Positions 7,040-15,911 of a DNA stretch of 33,176 bases are shown in pieces. Every line of letters begins with the position of its first letter. Position 1 is the stretch's first letter. Origin of the DNA: Planctomycetaceae bacterium (GTDB lineage: Bacteria > Planctomycetota > Planctomycetia > Pirellulales > Pirellulaceae); contig PAQH01000143.1 of assembly GCA_002709225.1 (NCBI GenBank), positions 1-33,176 of the forward strand, in the 5' to 3' direction. A program made the translations under genes and the position numbers. The notes beneath the pieces were generated by a model. That model made no database searches. It saw nothing but the letters and a program-made list of their open reading frames with translations, and was not told where the DNA came from.

Positions 7040-9145
7040 TCAGTCGGCGGGTTTGGCAGATGACGACTTGGCGACGCTAATCAGTAATGGCTTGCTTGAA
7101 AACGTAGTCTTCATCACAAAATTGATCGAGACATTTGCCATCACCGAGACTTGTTGGCTATCGACGGGGGATGCCTTGGGATCGGCTTTGAAGACGAGCT
7201 GACCTTGAGTTGCCCCCGCGGTCAGCAGTGTTTTGCTCGCATTCGCATCGATTGTCACACCCTTGGGAAGAGTATTGCCGTAGACGCTACCGAGGTGCTG
7301 ATAGATGACGTCCAGCGTGACGTTCTTGTCGAATCCCTTGGCGCGTTTCACTTCCACATTGATTTTTTGTGTTTCGCCTGGTTCTAGAGTGATTTCATAG
7401 TTATCTAATGCGAGTTCGAGTACATCCCCTGGTCGACCTATTGCAACGGTGTGCATTTCTACAGGCCAATGCCCCCTGCCACCGCCTGGCAGATAAGTTT
7501 CCTGGTACTGGGCGGCTGGTATTATTGAGCTGTCGGCGGCGGGCCCATGATTGCTTCCTGTCGCCTTTCCATGGATGAGTACATTGGTTGCGGCTAAATT
7601 TGTCTCTGGGCTCGCTTCCAGGATGATGCAGCCGTCTTGTCCATCCGGAAGAATTCGTCCACTGCTTGCCGTAACGCCTTCGGGAAGGTGGTCGATACCT
7701 AATTCGATCGTGCCAGCGAAACCGTTTTTTCGTACCGCTCGAACAAAGATGACCCCGGCAGCGCCAGGCGCTAGTTGGGTTTTGTCAGTGTCGGCAAAAA
7801 GTTGAAAGTAGGGTTTGCTGCGTGTCAATTCGAGGAAGTAGACAAACCGTGGGCCGCCGCGCAGGTGTACATCACGTAGCTCAATAACGTATTTTCCGTC
7901 GGCGGGAACCGTCCAGGATTCGATCAATGAGTCTGAATAGCCACGTTTGCCAATTTTCAAGTCGTCGTTCAGCTGCAACTGTTTTCCGTTGCTGTCGAGG
8001 ATGCGCAGATGGGAATCAATTGCAGATTGCCTGCGCCGCGCAGTGACTTCGACTGTCAGCATATCTCCCTTCATGGCGTCGAATGCGTAACAGTCAATTT
8101 CTCCCTCGCTGGATAAGCGACCGTTGATGCCCGTAGGTACTGAGACCTGCTGAGCATTCTCGGTTCGCGAGTGTTCCTGAGGTTGTTCATTGGTTAACGG
8201 TAAGTCGGTAACAATCAGGGGGACTGGGTTACTGAGTGTTGATTCCAGCGGAATACCAACTTCTACCGTTTTTCCTTGTTGGGCCGGCACTTGGAATTCT
8301 GCAATTGGGTTAGACGGAATACTGAATCCGATCAACTCGACCTGGGCCGCTTTTCGCGCTGCCAACCCAAGAGGGTAAGTGTTGAGTACAAATGGCTGCG
8401 CAGCGACCTCAATGCTGTATTCCCAATAGGCGTTTCCGTGATAACGGACGTCGCGAATTTCCAACAGGTATTCGCCGGCGTCTTCAAAGTGGTAGCCGAG
8501 AAAGGGGTCAGCACTATAGAAGTTGTCTGAAGACGCTAGTGTCGCACCCGACTTTGATCGCAAGGTGAGAATCGGATCTACGTGTTGCTGAAGGTCGTGA
8601 ATGCGATCCTGCAGACGCATCGATCGCACGTGAAAACTGAACGATGTGTCTGCGTCGACCCTGAACTGGTAATAGTCAATGTCTTCCGCCTCTTCGATGG
8701 CACCACACAAGGTCGCAGGAAGTTCGACGGTTTGCGGAGTTGATAGTGAATCGTTGTTGCCGGCTTCGAGCACAACCGCCCCCCGGGTAATGACAAGTTG
8801 TCCGAGCGTACTCACACCACGAGGAGTCGCGAGGCGGAAGTCTCGCACACCGGGCTGGGCATTGGCACTAACGGTGAATCGCACCTTGAGCGCCTCAATC
8901 TTTCCAGGCTTTTCGCCTTGTTTTACGGCGTGCGGTACCACCTCTCCTTGGACACCATCACCAGAAACGAGCACCTTGTAGGCGCCGTAGAGATCATACC
9001 TTGACCGGACGGTGTGTTCAGATGTCTGACCTTGTTGAGCGGCCACCGGGCGAATGCTCATCAGCATTGGGTATGACGTCTGCGCGGGTGTTTCACTCGT
9101 GGCCAATATGCCGACGAACAGAAGCAAGAGTTTGCGAAAGCACAT
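7040..9145 (-). CDS. Secreted PPC (pre-peptidase C-terminal) domain protein
   Basis: The 701-residue product has an N-terminal signal peptide (FRKLLLLFVGILATSETPAQ). Two beta-rich segments look like PPC domains: about residues 128-247 (DIDYYQFRVDADTSFSFHV, then GEYLLEIRDVRYHGNAYWEY) and about 325-440 (EIDCYAFDAMKGDMLTVEV, then GKYVIELRDVHLRGGPRFVY). The two share the 'D-Y-F-x-x-x-G/A' start and 'Y-LEIRDV' end, so they are probably an internal duplication. Ig-like beta segments follow to the C-terminus. No catalytic domain is visible, so a binding or scaffold role at the cell surface is likely. The gene lies 42 bp downstream of the DUF1549/DUF1553 gene on the same strand and is probably co-transcribed, an arrangement common in Planctomycetota. 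Confidence 0.8.
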   Translation of the reverse strand: MCFRKLLLLFVGILATSETPAQTSYPMLMSIRPVAAQQGQTSEHTVRSRYDLYGAYKVLVSGDGVQGEVVPHAVKQGEKPGKIEALKVRFTVSANAQPGVRDFRLATPRGVSTLGQLVITRGAVVLEAGNNDSLSTPQTVELPATLCGAIEEAEDIDYYQFRVDADTSFSFHVRSMRLQDRIHDLQQHVDPILTLRSKSGATLASSDNFYSADPFLGYHFEDAGEYLLEIRDVRYHGNAYWEYSIEVAAQPFVLNTYPLGLAARKAAQVELIGFSIPSNPIAEFQVPAQQGKTVEVGIPLESTLSNPVPLIVTDLPLTNEQPQEHSRTENAQQVSVPTGINGRLSSEGEIDCYAFDAMKGDMLTVEVTARRRQSAIDSHLRILDSNGKQLQLNDDLKIGKRGYSDSLIESWTVPADGKYVIELRDVHLRGGPRFVYFLELTRSKPYFQLFADTDKTQLAPGAAGVIFVRAVRKNGFAGTIELGIDHLPEGVTASSGRILPDGQDGCIILEASPETNLAATNVLIHGKATGSNHGPAADSSIIPAAQYQETYLPGGGRGHWPVEMHTVAIGRPGDVLELALDNYEITLEPGETQKINVEVKRAKGFDKNVTLDVIYQHLGSVYGNTLPKGVTIDANASKTLLTAGATQGQLVFKADPKASPVDSQQVSVMANVSINFVMKTTFSSKPLLISVAKSSSAKPAD

Positions 9146-9187
9146 GGTGGGGCTGCTGTGGTTCCTGGAAAACGGATGGTGGGTGCC

Positions 9188-11650
9188 TTAGTGGACAAAC
9201 AGGAACTGTTTGGAGTTAATCAAGGCCCATAAGAGATCCTCATAGCATTCTTTCGGATTCGGGCTGGTCTTCAACAGCTCCCGACTGAAAGCGAGCTCTT
9301 GCGGGCTGGGTGGGCGAATCAAAGTTGCCAAGTAGAGTTGGTTCACGATGTCGTCATGTTCTGTCTTGTTGGCGAGTAGTTTTCCGATCCGTGACGCTTT
9401 GCCGGAAATCTTCTCTGCCAGGATGTCACCATTCAGGGTGTGCAATGCCTGTGCTAGGTTCTCGTCGGGGACTCTTTCACATTCGCAGACACTGGCGCGA
9501 CGTGGTTTGGCGAATGTCTTGAGGAAGTAATTGGGGTACTCTGCATCGGGAAGTTCCGTCGCACGTGTGCCCGGTGGTAAGTTCTTGAACTTGGTGGTGG
9601 CTCCAACCGCCTTGTCGATTGCATCCAACAAGGGTTCCGCGGCCAATCGCTTAACACGGTAGTGGCTGTAGAACCTGCGGTCCGAGAAATTGTGTTCGGT
9701 CGGTTGCGAGCTTAATTGATAGAGCCGTGACGTCATGATCTCGTGCATAAGATGTTTGAGATTAAATTGACTATCGACAAATGTCTTTGACAGTGCGCTC
9801 AGTAACGCGGTGTTGCTGGGTGGGTTGGTGCTGCGCATGTCGTCAATTGGCTCTACCAGACCTCTTCCCAGCAAATAGCCCACGTATCGATTGACGACTG
9901 ATTCTGCGAATAGATGGTTGTCGGGTGCCGTTAGCCATTTGGCGAGCGGAATTCGCCGATCGAGTTCATGGTCGATTGGCTCACCCGCTAATGGTGTTGG
10001 TGCCATTTGCTGTCCGGTGCGTGGGTGTTTTACTTCTCCCGTATCACGAACGACGATCACGGACTCGCGACCGAACAACCCGAATTCTTCACTTCCTTTT
10101 TGGCCGACTCGAGCAAAGAAGGCAGCCAGCCCGTAATAGTCAGTTTGGCTGTAACTCTCAAACGGATGGTGATGGCACTTTGCGCACTCGAGGCGAAGGC
10201 CCAGGAATATTTGTGAGGTCGCTTCGGTGAGTTCGGAAGCGTTTCCATTAATGCGGAAGTAATTTGCTGGCCCACTGGAGTAGATTGAGCCTTTAGCCGT
10301 CACCAGTTCACGGACGAATTGATCATAGGGTTTGTTTGTGCGAAACGACTCCTTGATCCAATTGTGCAGTGCCCACATACCTTGTTCGCCGAGGTCATTG
10401 CTATTATTGCGGATTAGATCGGACCACTTTAGAGTCCAAAAAGACGCGTAACGGTCGTTGTAGATGTTTTCCGCTGGATCTTTTGCAAGACCGAGCAAAC
10501 GCTTCACAAGGTGCGCCCGTTTTTCGGGATCTGCGGAGGTCAAGAATGCGGAAGTTTCTGTAAGTGTTGGCAACGCGCCGAGTGCGTCCAGGAATGCTCG
10601 ACGCAGGAAGGTTGCGTCATCGCACAGACCTGAAGGCTCCAGCTGTAGTTCACGGAACTTATTCGCGGCCAGTTGGTCGATGAAATTATGGTTTGTCCAG
10701 TTGGCGAGCTGCGCACGATTTCCAAACGGAACCACAAATGTCACCGCCTCGACCTGGCCTTCGTACCGCACCATGACCGCAGACTGTCCTTTCCCGGTCG
10801 CGGTCACAAGTCCTTCGGAGGTGACTGCGAGTACACTTTCGTCCATCACATCGTAACGAGCGAAGGACGTTACGTCGCGAAAGGAATCGTCAGAGTATTT
10901 GACCACGGCGCGCAACTGTTGCGTCTCATCGAGTTCCGTGGTCCGTTGTTTAGGGGTGACGTGCAGTGATACTGCCTTGATTGGTTCATTTACAGGAGGG
11001 GGTGCGCCATGTGAAATCCACTCGCGCAAGACTTCGTAGCCAATCGAGTTGGTGTCGAGACGACGACCGCCTCCATGGGGTACCTGCATCGCCGGCTTGG
11101 CCATTAAGAGACTGAATTCCGGGCTCCCAAAGTTGAGGCGTCTACCGCGGCTTGCCCTGGCAATGGCGCGAAAATCCGCTTGCGGGTCAAAGCCAAAGAT
11201 CGATAGTTTAAAGCCACCTTTGCCGAATTGGCTGGCGTGGCAAGCGCCAGCAGCGCACCCGGCTTTATTGAGAATAGGGAGGATGTCTTGCGCAAATTCA
11301 ATTTGGGTGTTCGCGGCACCTTGGACTTCGACGGAAATCTCTTGAACCAAGTCCTGGTAGGCGATCTTGACTTTGGTAATGCCGTCATCCAAACCGGTGA
11401 TGCGCCCGTGTGTATCGACTCGAGCCACGCTCTCATCCAGGATTGCGTAATTTGCCAGCCTGGTTAAATCGTCCAGATCTGTCACGGTTGTGTTAGGTGC
11501 CTCTTTCTGTTGTACAAGGAGTTGGATTTGCTGGAACTTACCAGTCACTCGTACGCGGTCAGGTGTTATGCGCAATTGCTGTCCTGCCGCGGTTGCCAAG
11601 ATAGAAACCACTAATACGCAGGTCGCTATGACACACTTCAACATTTGCAT
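9188..11650 (-). CDS. DUF1549/DUF1553 protein with Ig-like (BIG2-type) domains and cytochrome-like motifs
   Basis: The product is about 820 residues. Order: signal peptide (MLKCVIATCVLVVSILATAAGQ), an Ig-like BIG2-type domain (about 25-112), a planctomycete cytochrome-like motif CAAGACH (CX4CH, about 132-138) followed by GKGGFKLSIFGFDP, a second Ig-like domain (about 224-308), DUF1549 (about 320-510) ending with CAKCHHHP (about 489-496), and DUF1553 (about 560-810). These large exported proteins are a hallmark of Planctomycetota; haem binding is suggested by the Cys-His motifs but unproven. The frame is open up to 11770, but ATG 11650 is chosen because it directly precedes the signal peptide. 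It is divergent from a DUF1501 gene, its usual genomic partner, and upstream of the PPC gene. Confidence 0.9.
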   Translation of the reverse strand: MQMLKCVIATCVLVVSILATAAGQQLRITPDRVRVTGKFQQIQLLVQQKEAPNTTVTDLDDLTRLANYAILDESVARVDTHGRITGLDDGITKVKIAYQDLVQEISVEVQGAANTQIEFAQDILPILNKAGCAAGACHASQFGKGGFKLSIFGFDPQADFRAIARASRGRRLNFGSPEFSLLMAKPAMQVPHGGGRRLDTNSIGYEVLREWISHGAPPPVNEPIKAVSLHVTPKQRTTELDETQQLRAVVKYSDDSFRDVTSFARYDVMDESVLAVTSEGLVTATGKGQSAVMVRYEGQVEAVTFVVPFGNRAQLANWTNHNFIDQLAANKFRELQLEPSGLCDDATFLRRAFLDALGALPTLTETSAFLTSADPEKRAHLVKRLLGLAKDPAENIYNDRYASFWTLKWSDLIRNNSNDLGEQGMWALHNWIKESFRTNKPYDQFVRELVTAKGSIYSSGPANYFRINGNASELTEATSQIFLGLRLECAKCHHHPFESYSQTDYYGLAAFFARVGQKGSEEFGLFGRESVIVVRDTGEVKHPRTGQQMAPTPLAGEPIDHELDRRIPLAKWLTAPDNHLFAESVVNRYVGYLLGRGLVEPIDDMRSTNPPSNTALLSALSKTFVDSQFNLKHLMHEIMTSRLYQLSSQPTEHNFSDRRFYSHYRVKRLAAEPLLDAIDKAVGATTKFKNLPPGTRATELPDAEYPNYFLKTFAKPRRASVCECERVPDENLAQALHTLNGDILAEKISGKASRIGKLLANKTEHDDIVNQLYLATLIRPPSPQELAFSRELLKTSPNPKECYEDLLWALINSKQFLFVH

Positions 11651-12243
11651 AATGGTCAACCGTTGTGAAGCGAACGATGATATTTCCAGTTTCGCTATGC
11701 CGAAAGCTGAGAGCCTGAAAGCCGGTTCTGCTTGCTGAGCGACGGTCCGCGTGCGGGCAAGGCAAACCAAACTTAAATCTGGAACTGGCCCGCAATCCGC
11801 GGTGGCTGCTGACCGTTAGCGAGGGCAGATACCCGGTGCGATTCATCATTCATTATGACCCCGGTAGGCGGGAAACTCCAGAGGAACCACCATGCGTTGT
11901 GGGTGGCATTTCGTTCACTGGGTCGAGGAGTTGCGTGCCCCCAAACGCCTATCATTTGACTTGGCCGGTGAATTGCAGATTGTTTCGCTGCTGTGTAGTT
12001 GTGATTCACGTTGAAGCGTAAGTCCAAACTGATATGATAGGGAGATCCGCTGCGGATTTGGGTTGTTAATCGTCCGCAGCCGCTAGTTTGCGGGCTCACG
12101 CCAGGAAGTTAGACGGCAGGCTGTAGGCGACCAAGTGGAGCCAATGCCACCAGTTTGTCTTTAGCGGCGCCCGGGTCGCCCGTCGTGTCTGCCTACATTG
12201 TTGGCAGTAGCGGTAACTTGTTGACAGAGTTGGAGAGGCAAGC
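11651..12243. other. 593-bp divergent intergenic region between DUF1549/1553 and DUF1501 genes
   Basis: No convincing gene was found; small open frames here lack family features. The region should hold both divergent promoters, although no clear -35/-10 pair could be assigned. It contains the palindromes at 12045-12080 listed separately. A good ribosome-binding sequence (GGAGAGG, about 12231-12237) precedes the DUF1501 start. Confidence 0.5.
12045..12080. promoter_or_regulatory. Palindrome plus inverted repeat in the divergent promoter region
   Basis: ATCCGC-T-GCGGAT (12045-12057) is a perfect palindrome around one central base. Its right half also forms an 8-bp inverted repeat: GCTGCGGA (12049-12056) with TCCGCAGC (12073-12080). 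Either form could be a repressor operator or an RNA hairpin in the leader of the DUF1501 gene, which starts 164 bases further on. The function is inferred from symmetry and position only. Confidence 0.35.
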
Positions 12244-13557
12244 ATGTTGAATCTACTTCCGCAAGATCAGTCTGTGTCGCGTCGTGGCTGCTTGCAAATC
12301 GGTGGATTGGTGGGATTGGGTGTTTCCCTGTCCGACGCGCTGAGACAACGTGCGGTGGCGGCGGCTGAAGGCACTTCAAGCCGTGACGTCAATTGCATCT
12401 TGATATGGACTCGCGGTGGAACGAGCCACCATGACACGTTTGATCCCAAGCCCGCGGCGCCGTTGAGTGTGCGGGGTGAGTTTCAAACTATCGATGCCGC
12501 CACCCCAGGAGTGCGTTTTGCAGAAGTTGTACCCAACATGGCGAAACACCAGCAGCGATTTGGGTTGTTGCGTGGGTGGAATCCGCAAAACGGCAGTCAC
12601 GGTACCGCGGATCAGTGGGTTATGTCCGGTCGGCGTTTTAATCAGGCGATCGCTTACCCATGTTACGGTTCGGTAATGAGCTATCGGAAAGGGTTCAAGA
12701 CAGCGATGCCCCCATTTGTGCAATTGGGGAGTCAAGTTGATCGGCGTTTTGGTGGGGGGACCGCAGGTATTTTGGGATTGGAACACAATCCGTTTGAAAT
12801 GCTTGCCGATCCAAACGCAAAAAAATTTAACGTGCGAGACATTACCCCCCCGCAGGGAATTTCCATGAAGCGTGTCAGCCGTCGCCGCCGGCTATTGGCA
12901 CGTGTCGATGAACTACAACGTAACACCGAACTGCAACAGGACGCCTTTGCAACGCTTGACGAACATTACAAGGCGGCCCTAAACATGATCACGGCGCCCG
13001 AGACGAAGCGAGCATTCGCGCTTGACGAGGAGAAGGCCACACTCCGTGATGCCTATGGGCGTAATCGCTTGGGCCAAAGCTGCTTGCTGGCCCGTCGTCT
13101 TGTTGAGTCCGGTGTGCGATTTGTGACGGTTACTGATGGTGGCTGGGACACACATCAAAATAACTTCACGTCCCTCAAGAACAATCGCATGCCTCCCGTT
13201 GATCAAGTGATCCCTCAATTGCTGATTGATCTTGAGCAACGTGGAATGTTGGACAATACACTCGTGTGTTGGCTGACAGACTTTGGCAGGACGCCAAAAA
13301 TCAATTCGGCCAGTGGACGCGATCATTGGGCGTCTTCAGGATTTGCGATTATGGCGGGAGCCGGTGTGCCTGGTGGCCACGTATTGGGCGCGACGAATGA
13401 GGATGGTGGTCAGGTCGCCCGTGACGAGTACCTGTCCGCGGATATTGCAACAACCGTCTACGCCAAACTCGGTATCCCGCATGATTTGATTGCCGAGACT
13501 CCGGATGGACGTCCGATTCGTTTGATTGAAGGGCGTGAGATCAAGGAGTGGATGTAG
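12244..13557 (+). CDS. DUF1501 family secreted protein (2)
   Basis: The product is 437 residues and clearly paralogous to the DUF1501 protein at 587-1912: DPKPAAPLSVRGE parallels DPKPEAPLEVRGE, and DPNAKKFNVRDI parallels DPNAKGFRVRDV. The N-terminus is Tat-like (SRRGCLQIGG plus a hydrophobic stretch). Motifs are GGTSHHDTFDPKP, DGGWDTHQNN and TDFGRTPKIN...SGRDHW. The usual GEFGRTP is TDFGRTP here, so the conserved Glu is replaced by Asp. ATG 12244 has a strong GGAGAGG upstream. It is divergent from the DUF1549/DUF1553 and PPC genes, the classic planctomycetal grouping, so it probably acts with them outside the cytoplasm. A terminator-like hairpin follows the stop. The substrate is unknown. Confidence 0.92.
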   Translation: MLNLLPQDQSVSRRGCLQIGGLVGLGVSLSDALRQRAVAAAEGTSSRDVNCILIWTRGGTSHHDTFDPKPAAPLSVRGEFQTIDAATPGVRFAEVVPNMAKHQQRFGLLRGWNPQNGSHGTADQWVMSGRRFNQAIAYPCYGSVMSYRKGFKTAMPPFVQLGSQVDRRFGGGTAGILGLEHNPFEMLADPNAKKFNVRDITPPQGISMKRVSRRRRLLARVDELQRNTELQQDAFATLDEHYKAALNMITAPETKRAFALDEEKATLRDAYGRNRLGQSCLLARRLVESGVRFVTVTDGGWDTHQNNFTSLKNNRMPPVDQVIPQLLIDLEQRGMLDNTLVCWLTDFGRTPKINSASGRDHWASSGFAIMAGAGVPGGHVLGATNEDGGQVARDEYLSADIATTVYAKLGIPHDLIAETPDGRPIRLIEGREIKEWM

Positions 13558-13564
13558 CCCGCTG

Positions 13565-13587
13565 CCTGGCGGGGCTGTCACGCCAGG
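13565..13587 (+). terminator. Probable terminator hairpin after DUF1501 gene 2
   Basis: CCTGGCG (13565-13571) pairs exactly with CGCCAGG (13581-13587) across a 9-base loop, beginning eight bases after the stop codon. It is followed by GTTGTT, a weak T-rich tail. Position and perfect GC-rich stem suggest a transcription terminator. Confidence 0.55.
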
Positions 13588-13665
13588 GTTGTTCAGAGAG
13601 GCGTCCCCATTCTCTTATTTGACGACACATAGCGGGTTTGCTGTGTCTCTGAGGTGTCTCATTTT

Positions 13666-13769
13666 GGACGGGCAGACGCCTTGTTGTGTGGCGTAGCGGG
13701 ACTTGGTTGGCCAAGTCCCGATATACGGTTGATCATGCGAGGCTCTGCTGCAGCGGGCGTCTCTCGTCC
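13666..13769. other. Nested palindromic element with a perfect 10-bp hairpin, function unknown
   Basis: In the gap between the DUF1501 and MaoC genes, CGGGACTTGG (13697-13706) pairs perfectly with CCAAGTCCCG (13711-13720) across the tetraloop TTGG. Outside it, GGACG..AGACGCC (13666-13670 and 13674-13680) pairs with GGCGTCT..CGTCC (13756-13762 and 13765-13769), with 3- and 2-base internal loops. The whole forms an imperfect ~104-nt structure that could be a small structured RNA, a bidirectional terminator or an intergenic palindromic repeat. The remainder of the 364-bp gap (13558-13921) shows no gene. Confidence 0.5.
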
Positions 13770-13921
13770 TTGGAGATCGCGTAACGTGGGCACCTCTTGA
13801 TCGATTTGAATTGCCATTCTGCTGATGTTACGTGTAAGCTTTGTCAACTACTGCGGTGCGTACTCTCGGATCGGACGCGTCACGGCTTCCACTTCTCGCA
13901 TTTTGCAGGACAGTACTCAGG

Positions 13922-14407
13922 ATGCCCCAACTACTTTACTTTGATGATCTGAGCGTTGGTGATCGGTGGACCAGCCAGGGTCGTACGATTACCGAGACAG
14001 ACGTGGTCAATTTCGCCGGTGTCACAGGCGATTATAACCCACTGCATGTTGACCATGAATTTGCAGCGCGATCTCCGTTTCGTAAGCCGATCGCGCATGG
14101 ACTGCTTGGCCTTTCACTCGTTGCCGGGTTGAGTAGTCATAGCCCGGCGGTTGCGACACGCGCGTTTGTCGGGATGGAGTCCTGGTTATTTGCCTTGCCG
14201 CTGTATGTGGGCGACACAGTGCGTGCCCGATCTCAGATCGAAATGCTCAATGTTCGGTCACGGCGTACGGGTCAGGTGACCTGGCGGCGCGAGCTGATCA
14301 ATCAGGATGATGCGGTAGTGCAGCGTGGCGCGTTCACCACATTGGTTTTACGGGCTGCCAGTGATGCGAGCTTGCCGTCATCTGGATGGGATATGAAGGC
14401 GGCGTGA
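13922..14407 (+). CDS. MaoC-like (R)-specific hydratase / hot-dog fold protein
   Basis: The product is 161 residues, a usual length for single-domain MaoC-like hydratases. These cytoplasmic hot-dog enzymes hydrate trans-2-enoyl-CoA or related thioesters. The hydratase motif GDYNPLHVDHEFA is at residues 36-48, with the Asp and His of the catalytic pair at D37 and H42, followed by PIAHGLLGLSL, the second typical segment. ATG 13922 is chosen because the family begins just there; an in-frame TTG at 13841 would add a 27-residue extension with no family features. No acyl-CoA ligase, dehydrogenase or PHA gene lies nearby, so the pathway is undetermined. It converges with the barrel-like gene. Confidence 0.85.
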   Translation: MPQLLYFDDLSVGDRWTSQGRTITETDVVNFAGVTGDYNPLHVDHEFAARSPFRKPIAHGLLGLSLVAGLSSHSPAVATRAFVGMESWLFALPLYVGDTVRARSQIEMLNVRSRRTGQVTWRRELINQDDAVVQRGAFTTLVLRAASDASLPSSGWDMKAA

Positions 14408-14499
14408 CACGGCGTGTGCTGTCTGCGACACCCCGCTGATTGACGTTCCCTGCTGGCAGCGACCTACACCTGCGGCTCGTAACCTTACAGTATTGGTGG

Positions 14500-15768
14500 T
14501 CACGGGCGATGGCTGATGAACGAACCGTTGTCTGCCACCGGAAGTAGGGGTTGGTAGTAGTTGCGTGTGCGAGCTCGGCCACATCCGGGGTACCAAACAA
14601 TTCCCACAGCCACATTCCAGACTTCGTCATCAGCTCCGCTTACACCATCTTCTTCGTTAGGAATCAAATAGGTGTAACTCGCACGCAATGCGAGGTTGTC
14701 GGTGATTGGCACTTGAAGTACGGAGGCCAGCAATGCGGTGCTAAGACCGGTCCACCCCGCGCGGATCGTCCCCGACGCACCATCGCCCATGAACGAGGTG
14801 CGGTAGAAGAAGGTGTACAAGTCGACACTTTCCCAAGTTTCTGTGAGCGGGTCTGTTTGTCCTGACAGAAACGTTTGACTGGTGTCAGGCTTCATATTGG
14901 TTGTGAACTGAAATCCCAAATCCTGGTGTGGAGTGCACATCCAGCTCAGTTCGCCGCGGAGTTGGGTGAGTTCGACTCCATAATTCCAGTTGTCCGACAT
15001 ATAGTCAAAGACGATTCCCCCTTGAAAACCCCAGTCGACGCGGTGGAATAGCCCTGCGGTGAGAAATGTCTGGTTGCGAGAATTGTCAGTGAAGCCGCTT
15101 CCGGAGAGGTTGCTTTCGACAAAACGCACCCCGATTTGCATACCTAATTCGTTTGCTCCGTATGGACTTACTGGAGCTCCCAGGTTGATTCCCTGATGAA
15201 AACCAAAACTGGCTCCCTGGCCGCGATTGGCGGATCCTGTAAAGCCATTAACACCAGAAAAGAACTCTAAGCGATGCCAGGGAATCGAAGGGCATGGCAA
15301 CATGCAACATTGATTGCAGTCAAGTGTGCCACAGTCCTCACATAAGCCAGTACCCGTTTCCAAAATGACTTCGCCAGCGTCGATAATTTCCCCTTCGACG
15401 TTCTCTGTCATTGGCTCTTGACTGCTGATGAAAGTACCGGGTTCGCCGCGAATGAGCTCTTCGTTGATCGCCTGGGGTGGCGCATGGATGAGCCGCTTGG
15501 CAAAACGTCCCGAAACTTGACGAACCTGTTCGTGATGGCCCACGGGCTTGACCGGTGCGAATAACGCCGGTTCCGCAGGAGGTGAAATCTGGTCGTCGAC
15601 ATCAAGTTCTTCCTCGATAGATGCAGGAGCATCGGCTGCCAAGGTCTCGGGCGCTGAGCGTCTCGCGCGCCGCAGTGGATTGGACTGGTCTTCGGCAAAG
15701 CCTGCTAGCGGCGATGCCAGCAGAGAGAGGATAGCAAGGTGAGGGCACCAGCGAACGGCAAAGGTCAT
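14500..15768 (-). CDS. Exported, probable outer-membrane beta-barrel protein (DUF6666-like), Cys-rich
   Basis: The product is 422 residues. A signal peptide (about 1-25, cleavage near AGFA) is followed by an acidic, proline-rich linker to about residue 135. Next comes a cysteine cluster, CEDCGTLDCNQCCMLPC (Cys at 143, 146, 151, 154, 155, 159), then alternating aromatic/glycine beta-strand patterns (WHRLEFFSGVNGFTG, GFQGGIVFDYMSDNWNYGVELTQLRGEL, LALRASYTYLIPNEEDG) to the C-terminus. This is typical of planctomycete outer-membrane barrels; I recall a similar 'LEFFSGVNGFTG' segment from DUF6666 proteins but could not check. GAGGA lies 9 bases before the ATG. The cysteines may form disulfides or bind metal. 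It stands alone between a convergent MaoC gene and an upstream concanavalin-like gene. Confidence 0.65.
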   Translation of the reverse strand: MTFAVRWCPHLAILSLLASPLAGFAEDQSNPLRRARRSAPETLAADAPASIEEELDVDDQISPPAEPALFAPVKPVGHHEQVRQVSGRFAKRLIHAPPQAINEELIRGEPGTFISSQEPMTENVEGEIIDAGEVILETGTGLCEDCGTLDCNQCCMLPCPSIPWHRLEFFSGVNGFTGSANRGQGASFGFHQGINLGAPVSPYGANELGMQIGVRFVESNLSGSGFTDNSRNQTFLTAGLFHRVDWGFQGGIVFDYMSDNWNYGVELTQLRGELSWMCTPHQDLGFQFTTNMKPDTSQTFLSGQTDPLTETWESVDLYTFFYRTSFMGDGASGTIRAGWTGLSTALLASVLQVPITDNLALRASYTYLIPNEEDGVSGADDEVWNVAVGIVWYPGCGRARTRNYYQPLLPVADNGSFISHRP

Positions 15769-15911
15769 GGGAAAAATCCTCAGCAGGTCTACCGAGAGCC
15801 TCCGCGCGGAAGCCCGTGTATTAGCGACTGTATCGGATCTTGCCCAAGCCGATCTTTCGTTAGAATCGGCAGAAAAGGAATACTTGGTCCAGCACTCGCA
15901 GTACCCCTAGT

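Noticed and set aside
11651..11770. N-terminal extension of the DUF1549/DUF1553 protein to 11770.
   Set aside because: The added 40 residues precede a clear signal peptide, which would then be internal; ATG 11650 fits better.
11836..12021. 61-codon plus-strand frame in the divergent intergenic region.
   Set aside because: No ribosome-binding site and no recognisable features; Cys/Pro/Arg-rich composition resembles a non-coding frame.
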